17,097 nucleotides of DNA from NCBI GenBank assembly GCA_051000345.1, contig JBPCOJ010000087.1, forward strand, positions 1-17,097, given 5' to 3'. The translations under genes were made by a program, and so were the position numbers. How positions within the stretch are numbered: the first letter of the stretch is position 1; each line of letters begins with the position of its first letter. Shown here piece by piece: positions 5,535 through 11,462 of this stretch. The notes under the pieces are model-generated. The model was not told the DNA's origin, did not search any database, and saw only the letters and a list, made by a program, of their open reading frames with translations. This DNA is from JBHENC01 sp051000345. GTDB lineage: Bacteria > Acidobacteriota > Blastocatellia > Pyrinomonadales > Pyrinomonadaceae.

Positions 5535-6472
5535 AGCGAAGAGACGCTCGTCTCCTCGTGGATCGACTTGATCGCCTTCGCTAGAAGCGGCGCGATGCTC
5601 AAGGTCTTAATATTTTTCATTTCGCACGCATTATCGTGCAAAGGAATCGTGTTGGTGATGACCATCTGCTCGATGTCCGACGCGGCTAGTTGCTCGCAGG
5701 CTTTGCCCGACAAAACGGCGTGCGTAAAGCAAGCATGAATGCGTTCGGCTCCGGCAATTTTCAAAGCCTTCGCAACCTTCGTCAAAGAACCGCCCGTATC
5801 GCACATATCATCGACAATCAAACAACTGCGCCCGCGCACATCACCCACCACGTTCATCACTTCCGCGACATTCGCGCGCTCACGTCGCTTATCGCAAATC
5901 GCCAGCCGCGCATCGAGGCGTTTCGCGTAGGCGCGCGCGCGTTCGGCTCCGCCCGTGTCCGGCGCGACGACCGTCAAATCCGGCAAGGGATTCGCTTGAT
6001 AATAGCCGATCATCACAGGCGCGGCGTACAAGTGATCCACAGGAATATCAAAGAAGCCCTGAATCTGTGCCGCGTGCAAATCCATCGTCAACACGCGATC
6101 CGCTCCGGCGGTGGCAATCAAATTTGCGACTAGCTTCGCTGAAATCGGAACGCGCGGGCGATCCTTTTTATCTGAACGCGCGTAGCCGTAATAAGGCAGC
6201 ACTGCCGTCACGCGCTCGGCTGATGAACGGCGAAACGCATCCAGCATGATGAGCAATTCCATCAAATTCTCATCAGTCGGCGGGCATGTCGGCTGCACGA
6301 TAAAGACATCGCCGCCGCGCACGTTTTCGTCGATCTGAAAATTAAACTCGCCGTCGGAAAATCGTTCCGCGATGGCGCGTCCCGGATCGCAACCCAAGTG
6401 GTGGCAAATCTCTTCGGCGAGCGCGCGGTTCGCATTGCCCGTAAAGACTTTGATGCCGCCGGTTGTTCCCAT
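5525..6472 (-). CDS. prs: Ribose-phosphate pyrophosphokinase (PRPP synthetase)
   Basis: Makes PRPP from ribose 5-phosphate and ATP for purine, pyrimidine, NAD, His and Trp synthesis, in the cytoplasm. The 315-residue length is typical. Visible signatures are FTGNANRALAEEI (10-22), RFSDGEFNFQIDENVRG (37-53), PYYGYARSDKKDRPR (93-107), the metal-binding DLHAAQIQGFF (131-141), PDTGGAERARAYAK (171-184), the flexible catalytic loop CDKRRERANV (193-202) and the PRPP loop IVDDMCDTGGSL (219-230). The start ATG (6470-6472) fits the family but has no Shine-Dalgarno. The sequence immediately upstream is an 80-bp heptad-repeat element. The gene sits between tRNA-Gln and rplY, in the common ispE-prs-rplY-pth neighbourhood. 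Confidence 0.98.
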   Translation of the reverse strand: MGTTGGIKVFTGNANRALAEEICHHLGCDPGRAIAERFSDGEFNFQIDENVRGGDVFIVQPTCPPTDENLMELLIMLDAFRRSSAERVTAVLPYYGYARSDKKDRPRVPISAKLVANLIATAGADRVLTMDLHAAQIQGFFDIPVDHLYAAPVMIGYYQANPLPDLTVVAPDTGGAERARAYAKRLDARLAICDKRRERANVAEVMNVVGDVRGRSCLIVDDMCDTGGSLTKVAKALKIAGAERIHACFTHAVLSGKACEQLAASDIEQMVITNTIPLHDNACEMKNIKTLSIAPLLAKAIKSIHEETSVSSLFV

Positions 6473-6473
6473 A

Positions 6474-6553
6474 ATCAGTGGTCAGTGGTTGGTGGTCGGT
6501 AGTCAGTTAAAAGCTAAAATCCGGTCACTGATTACTGCTCGCTGTCCACTATA
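6474..6553. repeat. Symmetrical 5+5 heptad inverted-repeat element between tRNA-Gln and prs
   Basis: The left arm (6474-6508) is five uninterrupted 7-mers of type RTCAGTG, for example ATCAGTG and GTCAGTG, then variants. A 10-bp centre (6509-6518) follows. The right arm (6519-6553) is five 7-mers of the same type on the opposite strand (ACCGGAT, ATCAGTG, AGCAGTA, then two more). Perfect pairing includes taatcagtg (6472-6480) with cactgatta (6526-6534). Total length is 35+10+35 bp. The element starts one base from the prs start codon and ends 4 bases from the tRNA-Gln CCA end, so it fills the spacer entirely. Confidence 0.8.
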
Positions 6554-6557
6554 GTAT

Positions 6558-6632
6558 TGGCTGGGGCGGGAGGATTCGAACCTACGAATGCCGGATTCAA
6601 AGTCCGGTGCCTTACCACTTGGCGACGCCCCA
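6558..6632 (-). tRNA. tRNA-Gln, anticodon TTG
   Basis: Read on the minus strand, the 7-bp acceptor stem is TGGGGCG/CGCCCCA, with discriminator G at 6561 and an encoded CCA (6558-6560). The D-arm is GCC/GGC. The anticodon stem CCGGA/TCCGG holds loop CTTTGAA with anticodon TTG. The variable loop is 5 nt and the T-loop is TTCGAAT. The T-stem GTAGG/CCTCC contains one U-C mismatch (bases 6584 and 6570), otherwise the cloverleaf is complete. The UGGGG 5' end is typical of bacterial glutamine tRNA. It lies 18 bases after the ispE stop and may be processed from a shared ispE-prs transcript, since no good separate promoter is visible. Confidence 0.96.
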
Positions 6633-6650
6633 ACATATTTTTATTGTCAA

Positions 6651-7571
6651 TTACGAACGAAGCACTGCACTGCATGTTCCGAGTGCCGCGTAATACTCTT
6701 CGCGCGCGAGCGTTTCGCACTTGAAAATTTGCCACCCGGTTTCGCCTTCGAGTTGCGATGCCGCTTGCTGCCGCTTTGATTCATCCTCGAAAACGCCGAA
6801 CACGCACGCACCGCTGCCGGAAAGCAAAGCGTTTCGCGCGCCCGCTTTTATTATCAAATCTCGCGCGCGCTCGATCTCCGGTTCGAGACGGAAAACCACC
6901 GGCTCGAAGTCGTTGTAAAGCACTTCCGGTAGCGAATACGTGGAAGTATCGTTCTCGCGCGAATCAAAAAGAATAATGTCGCTTTTTCCCTTTGTCAAGG
7001 AACGCTCGTCCAACGCTTTATACGCCGCCGCAGTGGAAACTCCGGCGCGCGGCTTAACGATCAACAAACGATGCGTTTCGACATCCTGAAGCGCGGCGAC
7101 TTTCGTGCCGAGACCTGTGCCGAGCGCCGTTCCGCCGACGAAAAAGAAAGGCACGTCGGCGCCTATCCGAGCGCCGATGCGCATCAATTCATCAGGGGAT
7201 AAAATCAGATTCCAGAGCTGCGCGAAGCCGAGCAGCGCGACGGCAGCATTGCTCGATCCGCCGCCGAGACCGCCCATCGCCGGAATGCGTTTATGGAGCG
7301 AAACAATCGCGCCTTTTTCAACGTGGTGCTTTTGCTGTAAAGCGCGCGCGGCGCGCATCACTAAATTCCCTTCATCGAGCGGAACGTCCGGCGAATTGCA
7401 TTCGAGTTGGATTCGATTGTCTGCGGCGGGCGCGAACGAGAGCGTGTCGTGAAGCGTGATAGTTTGAAAAGTCGTGCGCAGATCGTGATAGCCGTCCGCG
7501 CGCTGACCAAGCACGCGCAACGTCCAGTTGATTTTGGCGAAGGACGGAAGCGTGAACCCGTTGCTGAACAT
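6651..7571 (-). CDS. ispE: 4-diphosphocytidyl-2-C-methyl-D-erythritol kinase
   Basis: GHMP-family kinase that phosphorylates CDP-methylerythritol in the MEP pathway to isoprenoid precursors, in the cytoplasm. It has 306 residues. The signature LPSFAKINWTLRVLGQRADGYHDL is at 8-31. The glycine-rich ATP loop IPAMGGLGGGSSNAA is at 96-110, ARIGADVPFF holds the likely catalytic Asp139, and a C-terminal ALLSGSGACVFGVF motif is present. The start at 7571 is right for the family because the AKIN motif begins at residue 12. It has no Shine-Dalgarno. The T-tract of a terminator ends two bases before the ATG, so how this gene is transcribed and translated is an open question. Downstream are tRNA-Gln and prs. 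Confidence 0.96.
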   Translation of the reverse strand: MFSNGFTLPSFAKINWTLRVLGQRADGYHDLRTTFQTITLHDTLSFAPAADNRIQLECNSPDVPLDEGNLVMRAARALQQKHHVEKGAIVSLHKRIPAMGGLGGGSSNAAVALLGFAQLWNLILSPDELMRIGARIGADVPFFFVGGTALGTGLGTKVAALQDVETHRLLIVKPRAGVSTAAAYKALDERSLTKGKSDIILFDSRENDTSTYSLPEVLYNDFEPVVFRLEPEIERARDLIIKAGARNALLSGSGACVFGVFEDESKRQQAASQLEGETGWQIFKCETLAREEYYAALGTCSAVLRS

Positions 7572-7612
7572 AGAAAAAGGACGGCTCGGTTTTTAGAATG
7601 GCGAGCCGCCCT
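7572..7612 (-). terminator. Intrinsic terminator directly abutting the ispE start codon
   Basis: Minus-strand stem CGGCTCG/CGAGCCG (7608-7602 with 7588-7582) is perfect. After one mismatch it is extended by AGG/CCT (7612-7610 with 7580-7578). The loop is 13 nt. A TTTTT run (7578-7574) follows, then CT and the ispE ATG at 7571. It is positioned 33 bases after the CAP-protein stop and would end that transcript. As it also occupies all of the ispE leader, it could act as an attenuator. Confidence 0.75.
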
Positions 7613-7645
7613 CTTTAATTGTTCGATGTGAACTGTTAGGGAAAG

Positions 7646-8380
7646 TCAGCGCGCAGCGAAAACTTGCGTGAAGAAAATTCTACCATCAGCGGCGCGCGCC
7701 ACGCCAAGACCCGCGCGCGAAAATTGATTGTTCAGAATATTCGTGCGGTGCTTTGTCGATTTCATCCAACGCTCAACGGCAAAAGCGGCAGGATCATCAT
7801 AACCTTGATTGTACGAGATGTTTTCGCCGAGCGCCTGCCAGCCGTAGATGTCGCAAGCATGTGCGCGCGCAACTACATCCTGTCCGTCCGGCCCGACGTG
7901 GTTGAAAAAGTCTTGCGTCGCCATGTGCTCCGAGTGAATGCGCGCCATACGCGTCAATTCCGCGTCCCACACAAACGGCTGCTCGTTGTTGGCGATGCGC
8001 TGCTCGTTAATCATATCGAAGGCGCGCCGTTCGACGCTCGTCGCGGCAGTCATCAACGCGGCAGCGGCGGCAACGCGGACGGGCGCTGTGATGGCGATTG
8101 CTATGGGCTTAGAGTTTGCTGCAATCAGCGTTGCGCGCGGGCGCGTGACAGTAGGAACAGCGTCGGCGTTAGTACGCGAAATAGTTGTGGTGGAAGGACG
8201 TATGGAGCCAATAAGACGCGCGACAGGACGCGGCGGCGGGGCGCTATCTCCGTTGCCTTTCGCCAGCGCCACGACAGCAGATTGCGTGATATAGCAAAAA
8301 CAGATTATCAATAAGAGGCAAATGTGCCGGAGCGAAACATGGGGGAACAACTTGTTTTTTTTCACAGGGGGAAACTCCAT
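7646..8380 (-). CDS. Exported CAP/SCP-domain protein (YkwD-like)
   Basis: Secreted or periplasmic protein of 244 residues. Residues 1-40 form a signal peptide: basic KKNK, a hydrophobic run ICLLLIICFCYIT and a likely cleavage after VALA. Residues 45-112 are a Pro/Ala/Thr-rich linker. Residues about 115-242 are a CAP domain of the bacterial YkwD type: INEQR, HSEHMATQDFFNHVGPDGQ, GENISYNQG, ERWMKSTKHRTNIL and FFTQVFA. Bacterial CAP proteins are broadly distributed with poorly defined functions, so I give none. The first ATG (8378-8380) has no Shine-Dalgarno. A GTG at 8363-8365, five codons in, has GGAG 9 bases upstream and gives a more typical signal peptide (MKKNKLF), and may be the true start. 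It is probably monocistronic, with its own promoter upstream and a terminator downstream. Confidence 0.9.
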   Translation of the reverse strand: MEFPPVKKNKLFPHVSLRHICLLLIICFCYITQSAVVALAKGNGDSAPPPRPVARLIGSIRPSTTTISRTNADAVPTVTRPRATLIAANSKPIAIAITAPVRVAAAAALMTAATSVERRAFDMINEQRIANNEQPFVWDAELTRMARIHSEHMATQDFFNHVGPDGQDVVARAHACDIYGWQALGENISYNQGYDDPAAFAVERWMKSTKHRTNILNNQFSRAGLGVARAADGRIFFTQVFAAR

Positions 8381-8457
8381 ATTCGTAAATCGCTTCAGTT
8401 GTGGAAGATTCGTTTGAGAAGGTCTTGGGGAAGACTCGCCTCAACTTGTCGATTTAC

Positions 8458-8486
8458 ATAATATTACTTGTTTTAACATTGGTCAA
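8458..8486 (-). promoter_or_regulatory. Sigma70-type promoter for the CAP protein
   Basis: On the minus strand -35 TTGACC (8486-8481), a 17-bp spacer and -10 TATTAT (8463-8458) lie about 78 bp upstream of the ATG in an AT-rich 249-bp spacer. Expected transcription start is near 8451. The leader could fold, with gtctt/aagac around gggg (8422-8435) and ttgag/ctcaa (8414-8418, 8440-8444). A second TATAAT-like box at 8555-8560 has only a weak -35. Confidence 0.7.
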
Positions 8487-8629
8487 CAATTTTATTCTGA
8501 TTTCATCTTTTAATTTACCTGAAGGATTGCGCATAAACCTTATACGTTGCAGACATTATACTTATAGTCAGCGTGAAGTTAAATTTTGAATTATAAAACA
8601 GGATTACAAATAACTTTTATGAGGTAACT

Positions 8630-10684
8630 CTACTGTGATTTGTTTTTTAATTTAGCGGTCAGGCGTGCGGTGTCTGTAGAGTCGACTGCCAAAGCGAGGG
8701 CTTTTTGCCAAGCGGCGCGTGCAAGGGCAATTTTGCCTTGTCGTTCGTAAAGGTCGCCCAAATGTTCTTGAATCGTGGTTGACGTAGAATCGCGTTTGGC
8801 GGCTTCAATTAGATTACGTTCGGCTTCGTCCAGCTTGCCGAGTTTGAAATAAGCCCAACCGAGGCTGTCCAGATATGAGGAATTGTAGGGTTCGGCGCGG
8901 ACAGCACCTTGAATCAAGGAAAGGGCTTCGGGAAGTTTTTCGTTGCGCTCGATTAAGAAATAGCCGAGATTATTGAGCGCGGTGGCGTTGTCAGGCTCCT
9001 GCGCGAGCACGCGGCGCAGTGAGTCTTCAGAGGATTTCGGATCGCCCGCGCGCTCCTGTGCGGAAGAAAGCGCGATGAGAGCGTCCGTTAAAAGACGCGT
9101 GTTTCCCGAAGCAGTCGCTATTTCAAGAGTCTTGCGCGCGGCCTCGACAGCCTCTCGTCCACGTCCTGCCTGCGTGTACAGAGCGCTAATAATGCGGTAG
9201 GTCAGAAAATCCTGCGGCGAATTGTTAAGGCGCAGGCGCAGCAGCGCGACAGCTTCATCGACGCGCCCGATGTCTGTCAGCGTTTGTGCTTCGAGGCTCA
9301 AGAATTGCGGTTGTTTTGGAAAGCGCAGGCGCGCCGCGTGTGCTGCATCGTAGGCTTCACGACGTTTGCCCTGACCACGCAGAAGCTCTATTTGCTGCGC
9401 GTCCGGCGATGGGTCGATTGCGCCGAGCACCAAGCGCATACGCTCGATGGTCGCCAGCGCATCGCTTGTGCGCCCGGCGCTTTTTTGCAGAGTGATAATC
9501 TCCTCAAACAATCCTGCGGCAAGCTCTCTTTGGTTCGGCGAAGCAAGCGGCGCATCGTTTATGCCGCGCTCCTTTAGCAAGCCTTGATAGACGGCGATGG
9601 CTTCGTCGTAGCGCGCGGCGTCGGCGTATAGCTGCGCCAGCGAGAGGCGCAACTGCTGTCGATCCTGATCGGCCTTATCGATTTTCGACACGCGCGCGGC
9701 GGCATTTCTTAAAGTGGCAACGGCATCATCGACGCGATTCGCGCGCGCCTGTGTGCGTGCGAGAAGCTGCACCAATGCAATGTTGGATTCATCGGCGGCA
9801 ACCATGCGTTTTAATTCAACGAGGTAATTAACGCTGTTGCTGCTGCTTCCGGCTTCAAAAGCGCGCCCCAAGAGTTGCACATACTCTTTGTTGCCGGGAG
9901 AGAGCGAGACGGCGCGGCGAATGGCGGCAATGGCTTCTGCGTTGCGATTGCTTTGCAGCAAGGCTTCGCCGAGTCGCGCGGCGGCAGCGTCCGGCGCGAG
10001 GCTATGCCCGCCCGTCGCAAACTGAAAAAAGCGTGGGTCGATGGCAGCGGGCGCGGCAGCCCATTTTGTTAAAGCGTCGATGGCTTCGTTCGCGCGCCCT
10101 GTGGCTTGGTAGAATTCCGCGAGCAACGCCCATGCTTCGGCATCCGTCGGATCGAGTCGTGTGATTTCAAGTGCTTCCGTGATGCCGCGCGCGGCAAAAG
10201 ACTTATCTATTTTCTCGCTGTTGAGTCCGCTTTTTATCGCATAGATGCGCGAGAGCAAACGATGCGCGCCGAAATTGTTTGAATCGATACGCGTCGCAGC
10301 ATTGGCTTCATTTGTCGCGGTTTCAAGATCGGAAGCGAAGAAGGAGATTTCGGCGAGCGCGGTGCGCGCTTCGGCGAGGGTCGGATCAAGGGCGGCGGCT
10401 TGCTGAAAAGCGTTTTTGGCGGCGCGCACGGCTTCTTCGGAAGGCTCGTTTCCGGCGATTATCAAGCGCCGCTGGCCTTCGAGCAGTTTCGCGTAAGCCT
10501 GTTCGCGTTTCTCGCGCGTAGTCGTCGCCGCCGTTTGCGCGTAGAAAGCAAAAGCGTCGCGGCGATTAATGTTATGCACGCGGGCGAGATTCTTTGCGTA
10601 TGTGACGGATGTCGAAGATGAAATCGAAAAGACGCACGCCACAGAAGCGGCGGCGGGCAGTGCGAGGCGAACAAAGCTTTTCAC
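8630..10684 (-). CDS. Exported tetratricopeptide-repeat protein
   Basis: A 684-residue protein starting at GTG (10682-10684), with a signal peptide (FVRLALPAAASVACVFSISS, cleavage near SVTYA at 30). The rest is helical repeats. Clear TPR units occur at about 85-135, 178-205 and 235-270, with weaker ones in the middle. A well-formed C-terminal run at about 560-670 includes ALNNLGYFLIER, LDSLGWAYFKLGKLDEAERN and HLGDLYERQGKIALARAAW. TPR arrays are protein-binding scaffolds. No catalytic domain is visible, so the role is unknown but probably periplasmic or outer-membrane-associated. AAGGAAA lies 8 bases upstream of the GTG. The start overlaps the stop of the upstream membrane-protein gene by 4 bp (GTGA), which implies translational coupling. 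Confidence 0.9.
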   Translation of the reverse strand: MKSFVRLALPAAASVACVFSISSSTSVTYAKNLARVHNINRRDAFAFYAQTAATTTREKREQAYAKLLEGQRRLIIAGNEPSEEAVRAAKNAFQQAAALDPTLAEARTALAEISFFASDLETATNEANAATRIDSNNFGAHRLLSRIYAIKSGLNSEKIDKSFAARGITEALEITRLDPTDAEAWALLAEFYQATGRANEAIDALTKWAAAPAAIDPRFFQFATGGHSLAPDAAAARLGEALLQSNRNAEAIAAIRRAVSLSPGNKEYVQLLGRAFEAGSSSNSVNYLVELKRMVAADESNIALVQLLARTQARANRVDDAVATLRNAAARVSKIDKADQDRQQLRLSLAQLYADAARYDEAIAVYQGLLKERGINDAPLASPNQRELAAGLFEEIITLQKSAGRTSDALATIERMRLVLGAIDPSPDAQQIELLRGQGKRREAYDAAHAARLRFPKQPQFLSLEAQTLTDIGRVDEAVALLRLRLNNSPQDFLTYRIISALYTQAGRGREAVEAARKTLEIATASGNTRLLTDALIALSSAQERAGDPKSSEDSLRRVLAQEPDNATALNNLGYFLIERNEKLPEALSLIQGAVRAEPYNSSYLDSLGWAYFKLGKLDEAERNLIEAAKRDSTSTTIQEHLGDLYERQGKIALARAAWQKALALAVDSTDTARLTAKLKNKSQ

Positions 10685-11196
10685 GCAGCGTTTCCTTTCG
10701 CGGACGCGGCAGCATTGGCATCGCCCGTTTGTTCAATTCCCTGCACGACGCGCTGCCATGCGGACTTGCGCGGGTAACAATAAATCAGCACGGCGAGAGT
10801 GATGACCGCCGAGCGTAGCGTATATGAAGTGTAACCCGTCAGAAGAGAAACGACTGCGCCGATGATGGTAATCGCGCCGCCGAGCACAGCGACTTGCACG
10901 GTTGTTTTTTGCAAAGCGGCAAGCAGGCCGGAAATGCCGCGCAGCGCCGCGATGTCCTGTAAACGCATCGCCGAGAACTTTGTGCGGCGCAGAGCGATGG
11001 CGCAGAAGCCCAAGATGACAACCGCAATAACCCATCCAATGTCGAGCGACGCATTATCCTTCTGCACGGCTGATTTTCCCAGCAAAACGATAATCGCAGC
11101 AAGGGCGAGCGTCAGCGTTATCAATCCGTTGACGACCATTGCCGCCGATTTGTAGCGGCGCGATAATTCTTCCTGCGTGGCACTGTTATCCGGCAT
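10681..11196 (-). CDS. Four-helix integral membrane protein of unknown function
   Basis: I do not recognise a named family. The 171-residue product has hydrophobic segments at about 20-40, 53-69, 101-120 and 129-141. A charged loop with KFSAMRLQDIAALRG lies between the second and third segments, and a soluble C-terminus runs WQRVVQGIEQ to the end. Four transmembrane helices with both ends in the cytoplasm is the simplest topology. The start at ATG 11194-11196 is preferred. An upstream TTG at 11214 is the first base of a TATAAT box and so would hardly be translated. The stop overlaps the TPR gene start (GTGA), so the two proteins are probably made together and may act together at the envelope. 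Confidence 0.75.
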   Translation of the reverse strand: MPDNSATQEELSRRYKSAAMVVNGLITLTLALAAIIVLLGKSAVQKDNASLDIGWVIAVVILGFCAIALRRTKFSAMRLQDIAALRGISGLLAALQKTTVQVAVLGGAITIIGAVVSLLTGYTSYTLRSAVITLAVLIYCYPRKSAWQRVVQGIEQTGDANAAASAKGNAA

Positions 11197-11213
11197 CTGT
11201 GTTGTACGATTCA

Positions 11214-11219
11214 ATTATA
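11214..11219 (-). promoter_or_regulatory. Perfect -10 box upstream of the membrane protein gene
   Basis: TATAAT on the minus strand lies 17 bases upstream of the ATG at 11196. No good -35 exists at the right distance (the best is a TAAC-containing segment), so other elements would be needed. The implied leader is only about 10 nt, in keeping with the missing Shine-Dalgarno. The remainder of the 266-bp spacer up to the next terminator (11220-11390) shows nothing else I can interpret. Confidence 0.45.
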
Positions 11220-11390
11220 ACGGTGGTTGATGTTCGAGTTACCCGTCGCTTCCTCGTGTGTTTCGGGCAGCGGAAATATAACACCCGCATTACTCGCGTA
11301 GCAAACAACGATTTCAGTGCGCGGCTTTCGTTTGCCGGATCACGCCGCGTTTGTCATTGCCGCGTGCTTCGGCATCAATATAAACGCGCA

Positions 11391-11438
11391 TAAAAGAATC
11401 AACCGCCGGAACTATTTTCATAACGGCGGTTGATCTTT
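11391..11438 (-). terminator. Intrinsic terminator after the BamD-like gene
   Basis: A perfect 11-bp inverted repeat (atcaaccgccg at 11398-11408 with its complement at 11424-11434) has a 15-nt loop. It is extended past a one-base bulge by aaag/cttt (11393-11396 with 11435-11438). On the minus strand the stem runs into TTCTTTTA. It starts 25 bases after the stop at 11463, the expected place for the end of that transcript. Confidence 0.8.
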
Positions 11439-11462
11439 ACAGCTTCGTGATGAAGTCTTTCG

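Noticed and set aside
4725..5738. A 337-codon open frame on the plus strand.
   Set aside because: It lies antisense to rplY and the end of prs, which are certain. The translation resembles no protein family, and long antisense frames are a side effect of the codon use.
4004..6553. The heptad arrays as a CRISPR array.
   Set aside because: Units are 7 bp, degenerate and directly adjacent, with no spacers and no cas genes nearby.
6645..6650. TTGACA on the minus strand just before tRNA-Gln.
   Set aside because: At normal spacing the -10 would fall inside the mature tRNA.
7664..8314. A 216-codon plus-strand open frame opposite the CAP gene.
   Set aside because: The minus-strand frame has a signal peptide and CAP motifs, while the plus-strand translation has no recognisable features or ribosome site.
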